Source of the DNA: Sycobia sp. Sy_11
Taxonomy: Eukaryota > Arthropoda > Insecta > Hymenoptera > Epichrysomallidae
Assembly (NCBI GenBank): GCA_018907035.1
Contig: JACCIC010000228.1
Coordinates: 124,001-188,000, forward strand
Length of the DNA stretch: 64,000 nucleotides
Reading direction: 5' to 3'
A program made the position numbers and the translations under genes. This document shows positions 20,759 through 32,525 of this stretch, piece after piece; within the stretch, counting starts at the first letter, position 1; each line of letters opens with the position of its first letter. The notes under the pieces are model-generated. The model worked only from the letters and a program-made list of their open reading frames with translations. It did no database searches and had not been told where the DNA came from.

Positions 20759-20879
20759 ACGAAGAGAACGGTTTCATTCTTTTTCTTTCTTTCTTTCTTT
20801 CAAATCCTTCTTGAAAATTGCTTAAAATAATTATTGAAAGTAAATAAATCAATTATAACCGTAATAAAATAAATTTTTT

Positions 20880-21127
20880 TTTCTATAAAAACTGTATGAC
20901 TGCAGTTTATGCAGCCAACATTTAATTCCGTAATATAAGACCGCCGTGCATTCGTGCGCATGTTTTTTCGCAAACTTGCAAATCCTCCCTGTGCATGTGT
21001 TGAAATTACTGGGTTAAGGCATCCGTTCTTTCTCCACTTGCTGCCTGAATGTGTTTGCGAGATCGAATAACTCTTTGAAATTTACGGGATAGTCATTTAT
21101 CTTCTCTACGAAAGGGTCATACTCTTT
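20880..21127 (-). pseudogene. Decayed coding fragment of unknown origin
   Basis: On the minus strand a stretch from about 21127 reads as a plausible acidic/amphipathic protein (KEYDPFVEKIND...) to a stop near 21005. It continues in the same frame as a Cys/His-containing segment to about 20886. Base composition is more coding-like than its surroundings. I do not recognise the family; a retroelement gag is possible. Confidence 0.25.
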
Positions 21128-21148
21128 CTTTATGAAGCTTTATAATAT

Positions 21149-21149
21149 C

Positions 21150-21192
<43 letters not shown>
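21149..21192. repeat. (TA)n microsatellite, insertion site of element F
   Basis: The TA run continues on the far side of element F (25443-25456), so the element inserted into this microsatellite. Confidence 0.9.
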
Positions 21193-21195
<3 letters not shown>

Positions 21196-21569
21196 GACGG
21201 GGAACGCAAGCACTACGTGCGCTTGCTTTCCCACGTCCCGTTGCTCTCTCTCTCTCTAGCCGTAGCCTGTAAATATGTGTATGTATGTTCCGATGTATAG
21301 ATATTTATATGTTACAGGCCGACGCACAACTACACCGGCGGAGAGGTAAGTGAGAGAGAGCGGGGAGTGGGAAGAGACGGCCGCGCGCGCGAAGAGTTAC
21401 AGAGAGAAAAATAAGAGAGCGAGCTTTTGACACGCGTTTTTAGACGGCTTTCGCTCCACGCACTTGTTTTTTCCTTTCGGTGTCGTGGTTGATTGTTTAC
21501 GGGAACACGCCTCCTGCTCCACGTGTATCCCCTCGCTACGTACCTCTTCTTCGTTTGTGCCACGGCCCT
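21193..21569 (+). mobile_element. Element F, truncated 5' LTR
   Basis: Begins TGTGACGGGGAACGC and matches the first ~375 bases of the 3' LTR (24549 on) almost base for base. It stops at GTGCCACGG (about 21569), where the sequence jumps into the RT domain. U5, PBS, gag, protease and the first part of RT are therefore deleted. Confidence 0.85.
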
Positions 21570-22740
21570 GCCACCTTTCAGCAGTTAAGCGACAAGCTGA
21601 TCGGCCCTGAAATGGAGCCGGTTGCCTTCGCCTACCTCGATGATGTGATCATCGCTACGGAGAGCTTTGACGAGCACCTCAGGTGGCTCGAACATATCAT
21701 GCGACGGATTTCCGATGCCGGCTTGACCATCAATCGGCAGAAGAGTAAATTCGGACTCGCAGCGGTACGGTTCCTCGGCGTCCTCGTGGATCGTGACGAT
21801 TTTCGACCCAATCCGGATAAGATTGCACCAATCTTGACTTACGCCGCACCAAAGAACCTGAAGCAGCTCCGTAGGTTTTTAGGCCTTGCGTCCTGGTATC
21901 GCAAGTTCTTAGAGAACTTCGCAACGCTTGCTGAGCCTCTCACCCGATTAACCAAGAAAAACATCAAGTACCATTGGGGAGAAGAGCAACAGCAAGCCTT
22001 CGAACAAATCCGGGCGCTCGTTGCATCTGCACCCGTCCTTTCTCGACCGTCGTTTGGAGAAACGTTCGTCATCCAGACGGACGCCAGCGACTCGGGACTA
22101 GGCGCTGTGCTCACGCAAGCAGTTGATGGCGTGGAGCGCGTGCTCTCCTACGCTAGTCGCACGATGACTGCGGCTGAGCGTAATTATTCGGTCACCGAAC
22201 GTGAGTGTCTCGCCGTGCTATGGGCTGTGCGTAAATTCCGCCCGTACGTCGAGGGCTATCACTTCCAGGTGATAACCGATCACAGCAGCCTTCGTTGGCT
22301 GCACTCATTGCGCAACCCCACGGGCAGACTCGCCCGTTGGGCCTTGGAATTGCAGGGATATGACTACGAAGTCATCCATCGGAAAGGTACCTTGAATTGC
22401 GTACCAGACGCCCTCTCTCGTTTGTACGAAGACGAGCCCACCTGCGAAGTCGCCTCCCTCGGCGTCACCGATGTGCAAGATCCCTGGTATTTGCGCCTTC
22501 GTAAGAAAGTGGTGAGCGATCCGACCGATCTCCCATGGTGGAAAGTCGTTGGGCAGCGACTATACTACTACCGTCCCGATCCTGCCGTCGAAGATTTAGT
22601 AGATGACCAGGATGCGTGGAAGTTAGTCGCGCCTAAAGAAGATCGTCGTACCGTTCTTCATGAATGTCATGAGCAGCCCACAGCTGGTCATTTCGGACGC
22701 CATAAAACGTATGACCGTATTGCACGTCATACTATTGGCC
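21570..22740 (+). pseudogene. Gypsy-type reverse transcriptase/RNase H (element F)
   Basis: This is the polymerase core of a Gypsy LTR retrotransposon. The frame (21480-22760) opens by chance inside the LTR; real coding begins at about 21568. It has the RT active site YLDD (21633-21644) and the palm/thumb end with FLGVLVDR and LRRFLGLASWYRKF. The RNase H domain shows all three carboxylate landmarks: D in TDASDSGLG, E in ERECLAVLWAV, D in TDHSSLRWL, and closes with VPDALSRL. The integrase zinc module starts at the end (HECHEQPTAGHFGRHK). RT fingers and the first catalytic Asp are missing because of the LTR-RT deletion. A frameshift near 22727-22740 separates it from integrase. Confidence 0.93.
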
Positions 22741-24166
22741 ATCAATGCACAAAGATGTGACACAATTTGTCCGTGACTGCACCGGGTGCCAACAATGTAA
22801 GGTATAGCAGGCTGCACCAGCTGGCCTGATGGGCTATCGAACGATCACCCGCCCTTGGGAAATAGTAGCTGGAGATGTGATGGGTCCATTTCCACGATCT
22901 ACCCGGGGATACGAGTATTTGCTCGTGTTCATGGATCTATTCACTCGCTGGGTAGAGTGTATCCCCATCCGAAAGGCGAATGCGCAAACGATTCGCCGCG
23001 AGTTGAAAGATCGCGTATTTTTACGCTTTGGTACGCCCGAAATATTCCTATAGGATAATGGCACCGAATTTCGTAATAAAATCATTGAGAAATTCCTTGT
23101 GGAGCGTGGGGTGGAGCATTCCACGATACCTCCTTATCACGCTCAAGCCAATCCGGTAGAGAGGGTCACTAGGACTCTGAAGACCGCGATAATCGCCTTC
23201 ATTGAGGAGTTTCACAGTACTTGGGATGCGCACATCGCCGAGCTGATGTTCGCGTACAATACATCCGTACAAGACTCCATTGGCGTAAGTCCGGCCTTCC
23301 TTAACACGGGTCGTCACCTCACAGCCCCTGGCACACATTGTCGCCAGGAGGAGCAGCGCGCACAGATTGCGCAAGAAGAGGCTGCTCTATAACATTGGAA
23401 AGAGCGGATGGAGAAATTATCTGATCTCCATCTAAAGGCAGCGGAAAACTCGCAGAAAGCCCAGGCAAAGCAAGCTCGCTGTTATAATGCGAGACGTCGC
23501 GACGTGCATTACGCGATTGGCGATCGTGTATGGCGGCGTAATCGCATCCTCTCGTCAGGCATACAGGGCGTCAGCGGCCAGCTGGCCCCGAAATTCGACG
23601 GGCCTTTTACCATCATGGAGAAACTCGGCACGAACGTTTATCAACTGATCGACTCTACGGGAAGACATGCTGGTAAGCATCACGTCGCCGACCTGAAGCC
23701 CTACCATCGAAATCACGACCCCGAAGATGATAGCAGTTCCGACACGGAAGAGCCTTCGGGCGAAGAGCATGACTGCGATGCGTCGAATTGTAATGTCGAG
23801 GCGAGCGAGCGAATCCGCATCGTAACACCACTGGTGAGCGTACGGCGCCCCGACGACGCACCTCATTGTAATTCCGATACGAGCGTACGAAGCGATACCC
23901 TCGCGGGCAATGCCGCGCGACCTAACACCGATATCGCACCGCGTAGATTAGGGAGACCGCGTAGAACGCGAATCGTAACCCGTCGAAGAACCCAAGTGCG
24001 AGCCCCTGCGGAGCCCAATAACAGCGAAGCAGCCTGTCATAACGACGCGCGCCTGGTGAGGCGAAAAGTAGGTCGCCCCAGGAAGAGCGGACGCTCAACC
24101 CCGCCGCCGGACCAATCCCCCTGCCGCACTCGGGCCAAAGCCCGCGCCCGTCAACCGGCCGATTAA
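22741..24166 (+). pseudogene. Gypsy-type integrase with AT-hook-like tail (element F)
   Basis: This continues element F's pol. In order: the CxxC half of the HHCC module (about 22770-22800), the catalytic core with D in AGDVMGPF (about 22874), D in DNGTEF (about 23055) and E in NPVERVTR (about 23156), then a C-terminal GPF module (GPFTIMEKLG, about 23600-23630). The end (about 23930-24166) is a long basic Arg/Pro tail with two GRPR-centred motifs (RRLGRPRRTR and RRKVGRPRKSGR) that look like AT-hooks. In-frame stops occur near 22807, 23052 (just before the second catalytic Asp) and 23391, so it is inactive. Confidence 0.92.
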
Positions 24167-24548
24167 CTTCCGAACTCGTCGACGGTATGCCGGCGCAGGC
24201 GTGCGCCGGGGACGGGAGTGCCCCAATCAACACAACCACCCCGATTACGAGGGGCACGCCCCCAGTCCCACCGAAAAGCGGAATCGCCCCCAAGGAGCGA
24301 AGCCAGCTCCCGCGAAGTGAGGCGCCGCGAGACATGCTCTAGCATTGTAATCAAATAATAAATAAAGATGCCCTCTAAAAACAACTGCGTCTAGGGAAGG
24401 GAGTTCTTTACCCGTCCTTCCTCATTCCGGTGATCCCCAGCGATAGACCGCAGCCACCCCAGTTCCTCATCCTGACACGATGGTCGATCCGAGAGAGAGA
24501 TGTTGGGTCGAGCTGTCATGCTTCGGCTACCAGCGTCTGGAGGGGGCG
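24167..24548 (+). other. Element F 3' untranslated region and polypurine tract
   Basis: Non-coding sequence after the pol stop. It includes AATAAATAAAG near 24356-24366 and ends in GGAGGGGGCG, the polypurine tract directly before the LTR. Confidence 0.6.
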
Positions 24549-25442
24549 TGTGACGGGGGACGCAAGCACTGCGTGCGCTTGCTTTCCCACGTCCCGTTGT
24601 TCTCTCTCTAGCCGTAGCCTGTAAATATGTGTATGTATATTCCGATGTATAGATGTTTATATGTTACAGGCCGACGCACAACTACACCAGCGGAGAGGTA
24701 AGTGAGAGAGAGAGAGCGGGGAGTGGGGAGAGACGGCCGCGCGCGCGAAGAGTTACAGAGAGAAAAATAAGAGAGCCAGCTTGTGACACGCGTTTTTAGC
24801 CGGCTTTCGCTCCAAGCACTTGTTTTTTCCTTTCGGTGTCGTGGTTGATTGTTTACGGGAGCACGCCTCGTGCTCCACGTGTTTCCCCTCGCTACGTACC
24901 TCTTCTTCGTTTGTGCCACGGCATTGTGTGTGCGTGTAGTGCACACGCGCTGAGGACGAGTCCGAGCGGACGAACTTGTCGCCCGACCCCGTCTCCGCGG
25001 AATAACCGCCCCATCCCGGGGTTTCTGGACTGCGAAGTCGCCGCCTCTCCCGATGAAGAAAGGTGCGGCTGCTGAACGAGGACGTGCTGCGGGGTCAACG
25101 AGCGCACCTTCGACTCGCTGTAAGTGGTAGCCCCTTTTTTCTCTCTCTCTTTCTCTCTTCCCTAGCTCCGCGTGCGCCGTCGCCTAGGCGACCCTCGGTC
25201 TGCGCTCGACGCGCCTTAGCGCACACGTAGTGTAAGCTAACGGGACATTAAATCCGATTTAATTTTAAATATTCTGTCTTCTTATTCCGTGAACCGCACA
25301 AATCCTGCATGCGAGTCTTCGCCCTTCGCGAATCGCCCCTCTCCTTGCCGAATTCATTCGGGGCTAAGCCCAGCCGGGCACACCTTTTGCAACGGCCGTG
25401 CCCGCCATCCTCGTGTTCGAGACGGACACGCGCACCGTTACA
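24549..25442 (+). mobile_element. Element F, complete 3' LTR
   Basis: 894 bp, TGTGACGG ... CCGTTACA with short inverted ends. The first ~375 bases are nearly identical to the 5' LTR remnant; differences include the length of a (GA)n run (24703-24717). Downstream the TA microsatellite resumes. The target duplication (probably ATAT) cannot be fixed because the site is itself a repeat. Confidence 0.88.
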
Positions 25443-25704
25443 ATATATATATATATGCATGATATATGTTTTTTTCCTCTGCTCTTCCCTTTTTCTTTCT
25501 CTCTCTCTCTTTTGATTACTAAAAATCTAAATCAAACATTATACAAAACCAGGAAATGCTTTTTCCTTTACTCCTCGCGCCAAATGAAATTTTCCAATTA
25601 ATTTAAAACAAGCCAGATTATACTTGAGTATAATAGTATATAAAGTATAAAAAATGTTTTTTAAGCTACATAATATGTAATAAATAATCTCTTTAATGAA
25701 TAAT
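25443..25704. other. Unassigned AT-rich and pyrimidine-rich DNA
   Basis: A short TA run followed by CT-rich and AT-rich sequence. Nothing recognisable. Confidence 0.5.
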
Positions 25705-26830
25705 TTTATTCATTGGTCTTACAGTTCAATCAAATCAATCAAAACCAATACGTAACAATATAAATACATATCTAGATTAACATTAATACATCAATACACA
25801 AAAATAGTAAAAATCAAAATAAAAATTCAATTAAAAATTATAATGATAGTCAGACTGTCCTTCTCGACAGTCGGCCCCGTAGACTAATCTGAAAGGTATA
25901 TTTGTAAAGAAAGATACTACATACAAGGAAATCACCTTGTAGTGTTTCGGAATAACAATATCTTTCATTTCATTGTAAAATCACCAGCATCCTTAGTATA
26001 TGAACTAGTTCCTTCAACCATCTTAACCAATATATTAGATAAAAATCTAGCAATATTATAAGTTAGGAAATTTAGAGAAGATATTATTATTCTAAATGTC
26101 AGATTTTCTTTCTGAATCTTGGGAAGTCCATAATATTTTGCTACAGTACTATTTTGACAATTTAAATATTTATATGTAGTAGTTTCCAATTATTTAATAA
26201 CTCTTTCAAATTATTTTGTAGCTTAATGATGTGTGGATAACCAATTTTCAAAGAGGTACTATCATTATTTAATATATTATTTATATGATTTACATAATGA
26301 ATTTTATTGGAAGCTACAGTTATATAATCTTTGTCGGCAATTTGGAAGATTATATTCGGGTTATTTCTGAAAAAATTCTTCGCGGTAATTAATTCATGTA
26401 TAAAATTACTATTTAAGTAATTTATTTTTGAAAAAGAAAATATTTTTCTTTAGATCATAAGAAACACTATTATTATAAACTTGCAAAAAATATTCATCAT
26501 GAAATCTATTATTAATGAGTACTGGAAATATATTTGATTTCTTGCATCTAATAAGGAATGTAAGTTTTTGTTTAAGAATTACAACTTTTAAATTTATTTT
26601 TGTCCATTTTGGACAATAATCTTTAATAATACTACCATATTTACAATAAATTTCTCTAAAATAAATCATGACAGACCCCCTTAATTTAAGTTAAAATAGA
26701 CCTTTAATTTAAAATACTTTAATTGTACTTTTGTCGACTGCTTATATACAAATTAATAAATATTTTTTCATGGGTCTCACAGTCCAATCAAATCAATCGA
26801 AATCAATACGTAACAATATCAATACTATAT
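25705..26830 (-). pseudogene. Internally deleted Penelope-like element
   Basis: Read on the minus strand: a terminal tail (26830-26700), an N-terminal fragment (26669-26409) like that at 2400-2786, a gap of decayed sequence, the start of the RT domain (26190-25965; YYGLPKIQKEN, then FRIIISSLN), and RT motif A (about 25960-25906), where the position expected to hold the catalytic Asp reads Tyr. At 25905 it jumps directly into the PLE 3' tail (TTTCAGATTAGTCTACGG), which ends at about 25705. The RT palm, thumb and GIY-YIG domains are lost by one internal deletion. Confidence 0.8.
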
Positions 26831-27187
26831 TGGACAAACAGGTAGATATTTAAAAAAGAGAATTTATGAACATAAATATAGTTTGCGTAGCTCACATATT
26901 ATTTTCGATTTAAAGGAGCATTGTTTAAAGTTTTTACATTCTTTTGATTTTATGAGTGTGGATATTTTGGAAAATAGTATTAAAACAATTGAATTGTACT
27001 TTTGTCGACTGTCCATATACAAATTACTGCACTTTACTAACAAAGAATTTTTTCAGCTAATATTTTATTTTTATTTTTATTTTTTATTTTTATTTTTATT
27101 TTATTTTTAGATTGAATTGATTGGACTGTAAGACCAATGAAAAAATATTTATTAATTTGTATATAAGCAGTCGACAAATGTACAATT
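26822..27187 (+). pseudogene. Penelope-like GIY-YIG fragment with 3' tail
   Basis: Begins inside the YYIGQTGR motif of the endonuclease and continues to about 26980. A short inverted tail fragment (about 26985-27027) interrupts it, and the PLE tail then runs in plus orientation to about 27187 (GTCGAC at 27169-27174). It stands back-to-back with the minus-strand PLE to its left. Confidence 0.8.
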
Positions 27188-27214
27188 CACTTATTTTATT
27201 CGAAAATATTTATT

Positions 27215-27421
27215 ATGTCTGCGTGCAAAGCTTTTCTAAGATTTGGAACCCCCGACGTCTTGTTTGATCAAGGGGCTCAAAGTTTCAACAGCATTTATAG
27301 GAGTATTAAACGCTTATTTGACGTATTATTATATGTTATAGCCATCTCCATTATCGTAATAATCATTTATAAAAAATTGCGCAGCATTTTTCGTCTTAAT
27401 CCCAACAAAAACAAACTGTAA
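27215..27421 (+). pseudogene. Integrase fragment joined to a membrane-spanning tail
   Basis: The first ~25 residues (LRFGTPDVLFDQGAQ) are the Gypsy integrase segment around the second catalytic Asp. The frame then passes directly into a ~20-residue hydrophobic span (VIAISIIVIIIYKK) with a basic end, like the C-terminal anchor of an envelope protein. A deletion between integrase and env of one element explains this best. The window has no close relative of either half. Confidence 0.5.
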
Positions 27422-27595
27422 CACATCCAATTAACTTATTTATTAATTTAATAAAGATCATATAAATAAATAAAATGTTTGAATTCTGTTATTAGTGCTG
27501 TTATCTTCAAAAATATGTGCACAAAAAAAACTCTTAAATAACGTAAAACTTATTTATACGAAAACAAATATTTCTCAAAACGAAATTATTTGTCT

Positions 27596-28243
27596 TGTGA
27601 CGTCCAACCAAAGTTGGTTCCGCCCGGTTAACCCTAACGGCGATTTACTGCCGATAGTTACCGCTGGTTGCCGCCTTGTTTTTTTGGCCACGCTTTAACG
27701 CTGAAGCCAGGGATACGCGGGGCGGATTGCGAGATTAATCGTCGGGGCGCGTTCGCGTAATTCCGCCGTTCGTGAGGGCCACACTCGAGGCAGCTCCAAC
27801 ACGATCGGTTGGATATTAGAGCGGCGATGGATCTAATATCCTCTAGGAGGTAGTATGGGCCCGAGCTTCCTCGGCCTCCAGTCCACCTCACTAGCTATCC
27901 GCGCTAAACTCTAGCGGAGACTGCAAAGTCCAGCGGCAATTTCCTTGCCTGCAATGACTAGCGTCCCCCGACCCAAAGTCGAGCGCGTGCTTCGCGGAGA
28001 AAGAAAAAAAAATAACGCAAAAATGAAATTTCAACGACTTACTTTTATTTTCGAGGAGTTAGCAAAGTAAGAATCGAACAGAGTAAACGCGGCCCGAAAT
28101 CTGCTTTCCGCAGTTTTCAGGGCCCGTATTTATAGTCCGAGCCCTGTGCCACCGAAATTTTCTCCGCTGGAAACTACATCGCGGTGGGGGAGATAAAGAG
28201 ACGTTTTTTCTACATAGAGAAAGCCGTCCGTTCATCTCTTACA
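27596..28243 (-). mobile_element. Probable LTR, family D
   Basis: 648 bp, bounded by TGTGACGTCC and ...TCTTACA, GC-richer than its surroundings. On the minus strand there is TATAAATAC (about 28131-28139) and downstream an AATAAAAGT signal (about 28040), giving the orientation. No matching 4-6 bp target duplication was found, so one edge may be truncated or the call may be wrong. Confidence 0.5.
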
Positions 28244-29140
28244 ATTATGATTATTATTTCTGTATTTTAGAACTGCGTATAACTAAGCTATATTTAAAAC
28301 GTATTCTTATATATATATAAAATAAACAATAAGTTAATTAATAATAACAATTAATTAGTTAATTAATAATGTTATTAATGGTAATTTAATGTTAAACACA
28401 ATTATAAGGTTAATTTTAGCTTATTATGTTTAAATATAAAACATCCTATACCATTAGTACATTAGTACATTAGTCATTATAGTATGACTTAATAATAATA
28501 ATAATAATAATTAATAACGATAATAGTAATAATAATTGAATCGTTGCATTAACAAAAACAGTAATAGTAAATTTAATGGTAATGAATATCGTTTATAATT
28601 ATAGTAAAAATAGTAGTAATAATGTGAATGATAGTAAGAGCAAACTATCAGCGAATAGCGCAGAAATATTATTGAGTAAACTAATTAGAAAAGTAATATT
28701 AAACATAATAATAATCATAATAATAATAATAGCGAAATTAATAATAATGATTAGTGTATAACACCACATAATTATGGTTTAAACTAGTAGTAACAATTAG
28801 TAATCCTTATAATGTTAATAATAATATCGAAGATATTAATTGGAATAATAATAACAATAACAATATGAATAATTTATCAATATTAAAAAAATAAGATTAA
28901 TATTAATCACAACAATAAGTATAATTTCGAAGTTAGTAATAACAATATCAACCGTGCTTATTAATACGAATATTTGTACATTTTCATTATATTAACAGTT
29001 TGGAAAAATTGAAATTTTAGCATATTCAGAAATAATATTATTTCTGTACGTCGATTGCTTCGAGAAATTTTACTTTCTACTCGAAACCAAAATTTCAGAC
29101 GTATTTCAGTTGCTTCAGCCTATTAGAGTATTGGTATATT
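28244..29140. repeat. Low-complexity AT-rich block with AAT/ATT repeats
   Basis: Rich in AATAAT and TAATAATAA runs (28491-28510, 28707-28732 and others). The open frame 28576-28761 is Asn/Ile-rich low-complexity sequence, not a gene. Confidence 0.7.
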
Positions 29141-29470
29141 AGGTTGTTACTCGGGTTTCGCATTTCGTATACAAAGAAAAGGGGGAAGGGTCGTAAACTG
29201 CGCATTAGCGCGCCTCCGCTTCGTTCCGAATTTTCCAGAGGGGCGGGAAAGTACAAGCGGTGCGGGAATAGAGACGATACTTCGGCCAGCGCTGACCGCG
29301 GCAGGCTATGGCTAGGCTGCATTACTATGGCCACATCTGGTCCGATTTTTATTACTAGAAAGCGCACGCCGCGCAGGCATTTGGCATTGAAGTCCGCAGA
29401 GTTTATATATAAAAATATATAAACGTATTTATTCTCACTACTCCGAGAATATCTACGAACTTTGCCTTAC
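29141..29470. other. Unassigned GC-richer island
   Basis: Clearly less AT-rich than its neighbours. Open frames on both strands overlap but carry no motif I know. It may be an LTR or transposon fragment. Confidence 0.3.
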
Positions 29471-29473
29471 CTT

Positions 29474-29477
<4 letters not shown>

Positions 29478-29523
<46 letters not shown>

Positions 29524-29595
29524 TATATATATATTTATATATATATTTTTATATATATATTTTTATATATATATTTATATATATATATATATATA
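29478..29595. repeat. Compound (TA)n/(TATATTTT)n microsatellite
   Basis: Pure TA followed by alternating TATATAT and TTTT blocks. Frames translating to Tyr/Ile repeats across it are artefacts. Confidence 0.95.
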
Positions 29596-29599
29596 TTGT

Positions 29600-31190
29600 C
29601 GTGAAGGCGACGTTGCCAAACGCTTGTCTCCTTTTTCTTTCTCTATTCTTACTCACTTTGCCGGGCATGAAATTCATCGAAAACTCGACGGGTAGGCATG
29701 CCGAGGCAATTCGACCGATCCCTCCTTATCCCTGAACAGATATATACATATATATACACCTACATACGTATACATATATATATATATATACATACATATA
29801 TCCATACACCTATATATATATTTATATATTTGGCGTAATCGCTGGACGCAACAGTCTGAAATGCATATAAAACTTCTATCTTCCAAATATTTGGAACCAA
29901 AAAAAATGTATTTCTGATAATTTATTTATATTAATTATAAATTTACATATTTTAAATAAATAGCTTTGTTTCCTCTTTTTAAATATTTATTTAAATTTAT
30001 AAAATATTTAATGAGTAACATTTTATTTTGTAATGCATATTTACTATTTAAGTATTTAATACTAAAGTATATATTTAGTACATATATAAATATATATTTA
30101 ACTATAACAATTTGATCAATATGATTGTAAGAAATGCTACGTATTGTAAGAAATGCTCGGCTTCAAAATTTAACTTCACCTAGTTGTACAGTTTGCCAAA
30201 TCCATCAGAATTGAAAAATCTTGAAATTTCAATCTTGAAATCCATTTTTGAATGGTAGAAAAAGTTATTGGTGTCACCAGTTTAATACAATTGAAAACAA
30301 CATCGAAAAACGAACTGTCATTTTTTGACAGATAGCACTTTTTTAAAATAAAATTTTCAATTCCCCCCTGTACGGCCAAAACCCATCGGATAATATTAAA
30401 AAACCAAAGAAATAAGTTTGTTTTAGATTCGGAAAAAAGAACTACAGCATTGAACAAATTGATGTAGTAGAAAATTTAATTTATATAAAGAAAAGCAGAA
30501 ATTCATATAGAAGTAGTAGCAGCGCTGATGGAATCAATGGCCAAAATAAATATATCAATTTTTATAATTATAAATTACCTTAAAATTTGAATTTGAAATT
30601 TCGAAATTTTTTAATGATTTAAATAGGTTAAATAGATAATAGTTTTAAGGAGGTTGTTCTTATTGACGTATTAAAGAGGGGCCCCAATAGAAATTTGTTT
30701 GTTTAAATAATTAATAATTCACCAATGTATATTAGTAAAAAAAAAAAAAAAAAACACAATTTATATTGGATACCATTTCTAACAATTTATATTGAAATTT
30801 ACATTTTTGGCTATATGTAATGGTATATATAAATATATGTTAATTTAAATCATTTTAATTATTTTTTAAAATTAATTTTTTCAAATAATAATCGATAAGA
30901 CCATAACTCTACATATATACTCAAAACCCCTTATAAAATTAAAATAATTTGATTTATGTTTGATAATTCGATAAGCAAGGGTAAAATCTGAAAATTGTGG
31001 ACTTTTCAAAAATTATTAGGTTATTTTGATGCTTTTATTTGAACATTCTGTATAATTCATGTTTTAAAATAATTATAGAATTTAGAAAAAAATAAAATAT
31101 TCAAAAAAATATCAAATTATTCTTGTAATTTCTTTTCACAAATTATTTTTAGTATGCTTTGGCATACAACAGTCTTATAAAAGTAGACAT
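29600..31190. other. AT-rich DNA without recognisable genes
   Basis: Includes a further TA-rich patch (29740-29830) and a poly-A run (30739-30755). The minus-strand frame 30457-30176 shows no family I recognise. Confidence 0.55.

Positions 31191-31230
<40 letters not shown>
31191..31230. repeat. (GA)n microsatellite
   Basis: An almost pure GA run directly beside the end of LTR B3. Confidence 0.95.
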
Positions 31231-31234
31231 TATG

Positions 31235-31812
31235 TGTAACGTCCGGGTCAATTTTGCAACTTTACACCGGAGTTAGTTTGGAAATTGTTTTCCCTTCCTT
31301 ATAAAATCTGTTCGATTTACCTTTGGCAGCAAGTGGCAAAGCAGCTCCGAGAGGGAGCCAGCCGTTAGATGCTAGAATTTCCTTAATGTACTGCAAACTG
31401 TTGCTGTACTTATCGCCCTGCGACAGTCAATGGATGCAGGTATAACAAAAGACAAAGTAGCAAGACACGGGAAAAATGATAAAATAATAAAATCGAAAGT
31501 GTCGAGAATAAAAGACGAACACGATGTATTTATTTCCTTTCACAAACTTATTTATTTAATAAACATTCGAGCAAAGTTTAACATAGATATTTACAATAGT
31601 TTAAGTTTTTCGTGAACAAAGGCCGGTTCTAATTAATATATGAAAAATACGACCGAACTTATTACCTGAATCATGTTGCAGGTACTCTAAGTTGGTGTAC
31701 GTGCGCGTCGATACTTCTTGCTTGCTGGTTACCTCGGAACTAACTGTGCGCCGCTGCGCTCCCGCTTCAATAAAACTAGAAGAAAGTTGATCCTCGAGCC
31801 GCCGCTGTAGTA
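31235..31812 (-). mobile_element. family B LTR, copy B3, partial
   Basis: The low end (TGTAACGTCCGGGTCAATTT) matches the inverted end of B4 at 33817. The high end (CTCGAGCCGCCGCTG, about 31795-31810) matches 34685-34700 inside B4. The middle is shorter and diverged. LTR A4 begins immediately after it, so one of the two was truncated by the junction. Confidence 0.6.
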
Positions 31813-32525
31813 TGATCACAGAAAATACCACTCGGGAAGCTGTTTATGTACGTTTATTGTATTTTTACGTATACGAAATATTGAATGAACACAAATACAA
31901 CTCTGCATTGTATAATAGTAGTACTATAATAGTACTAATATAATAGTAGTATATGATAATAACACATATAACACATATACGCATATCGAACAGATGGAAT
32001 AAATGAAATAAACACAATAAATATAATATTGTAATAATAAAATATATGATAATAATAATACAATCGATGTAACGAAATCAATAAATAGTACAAAGAACAA
32101 ATTATAACGGTAAATGAGGGCATCTCTAAAAACAACATGTATAACATATGTGCGAGTAGCGAAGGATTCATGTAAGATTGAAGCGAGTACCTAAAACGGA
32201 GCATGAATAAATGGCATTGAATTAATAGTATATGTTAAGAGTATATAATTGTTTGCTGGAGAGTCAAATATTATATGAATGTTATAAATGTGATTCATGA
32301 ATTCGCTTTCCACACTAGTTTCCAAGCGCATAAATTCAGTGCTGCCGCGCATTAAGCTGAAGATATTTCGAGGGATCTCACTTTCCCTTTTCTCAAATGA
32401 GTGGTGACAACGCTGCCCAGCATCGAACAATCGTCACCGTCAAGGAATTAGCTTGCTTGCCCGCCGTGCCCTGCCTTCGTTATCGCCGCGCGATGACGGC
32501 TACAACCGATGGAGGGGACGTTACA
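31813..32525 (+). mobile_element. family A LTR, copy A4, left-truncated
   Basis: Matches A3 from about 17885 (CAGAAAATACCAC...) and 19787-20758, without the solo LTR. It ends in GGGGACGTTACA at 32525, the best-preserved 3' end of family A. A leader with a PBS-like sequence follows. Confidence 0.75.

Noticed and set aside
21330..21563. Basic minus-strand protein in the element F LTR, repeated at 24608-24946
   Set aside because: It recurs only because both LTRs share the sequence, and it contains no motif.
28576..28761. Asn/Ile-rich small protein
   Set aside because: Low-complexity translation of AAT repeats.
29462..29735. Tyr/Ile-repeat proteins
   Set aside because: These are translations of a TA microsatellite.
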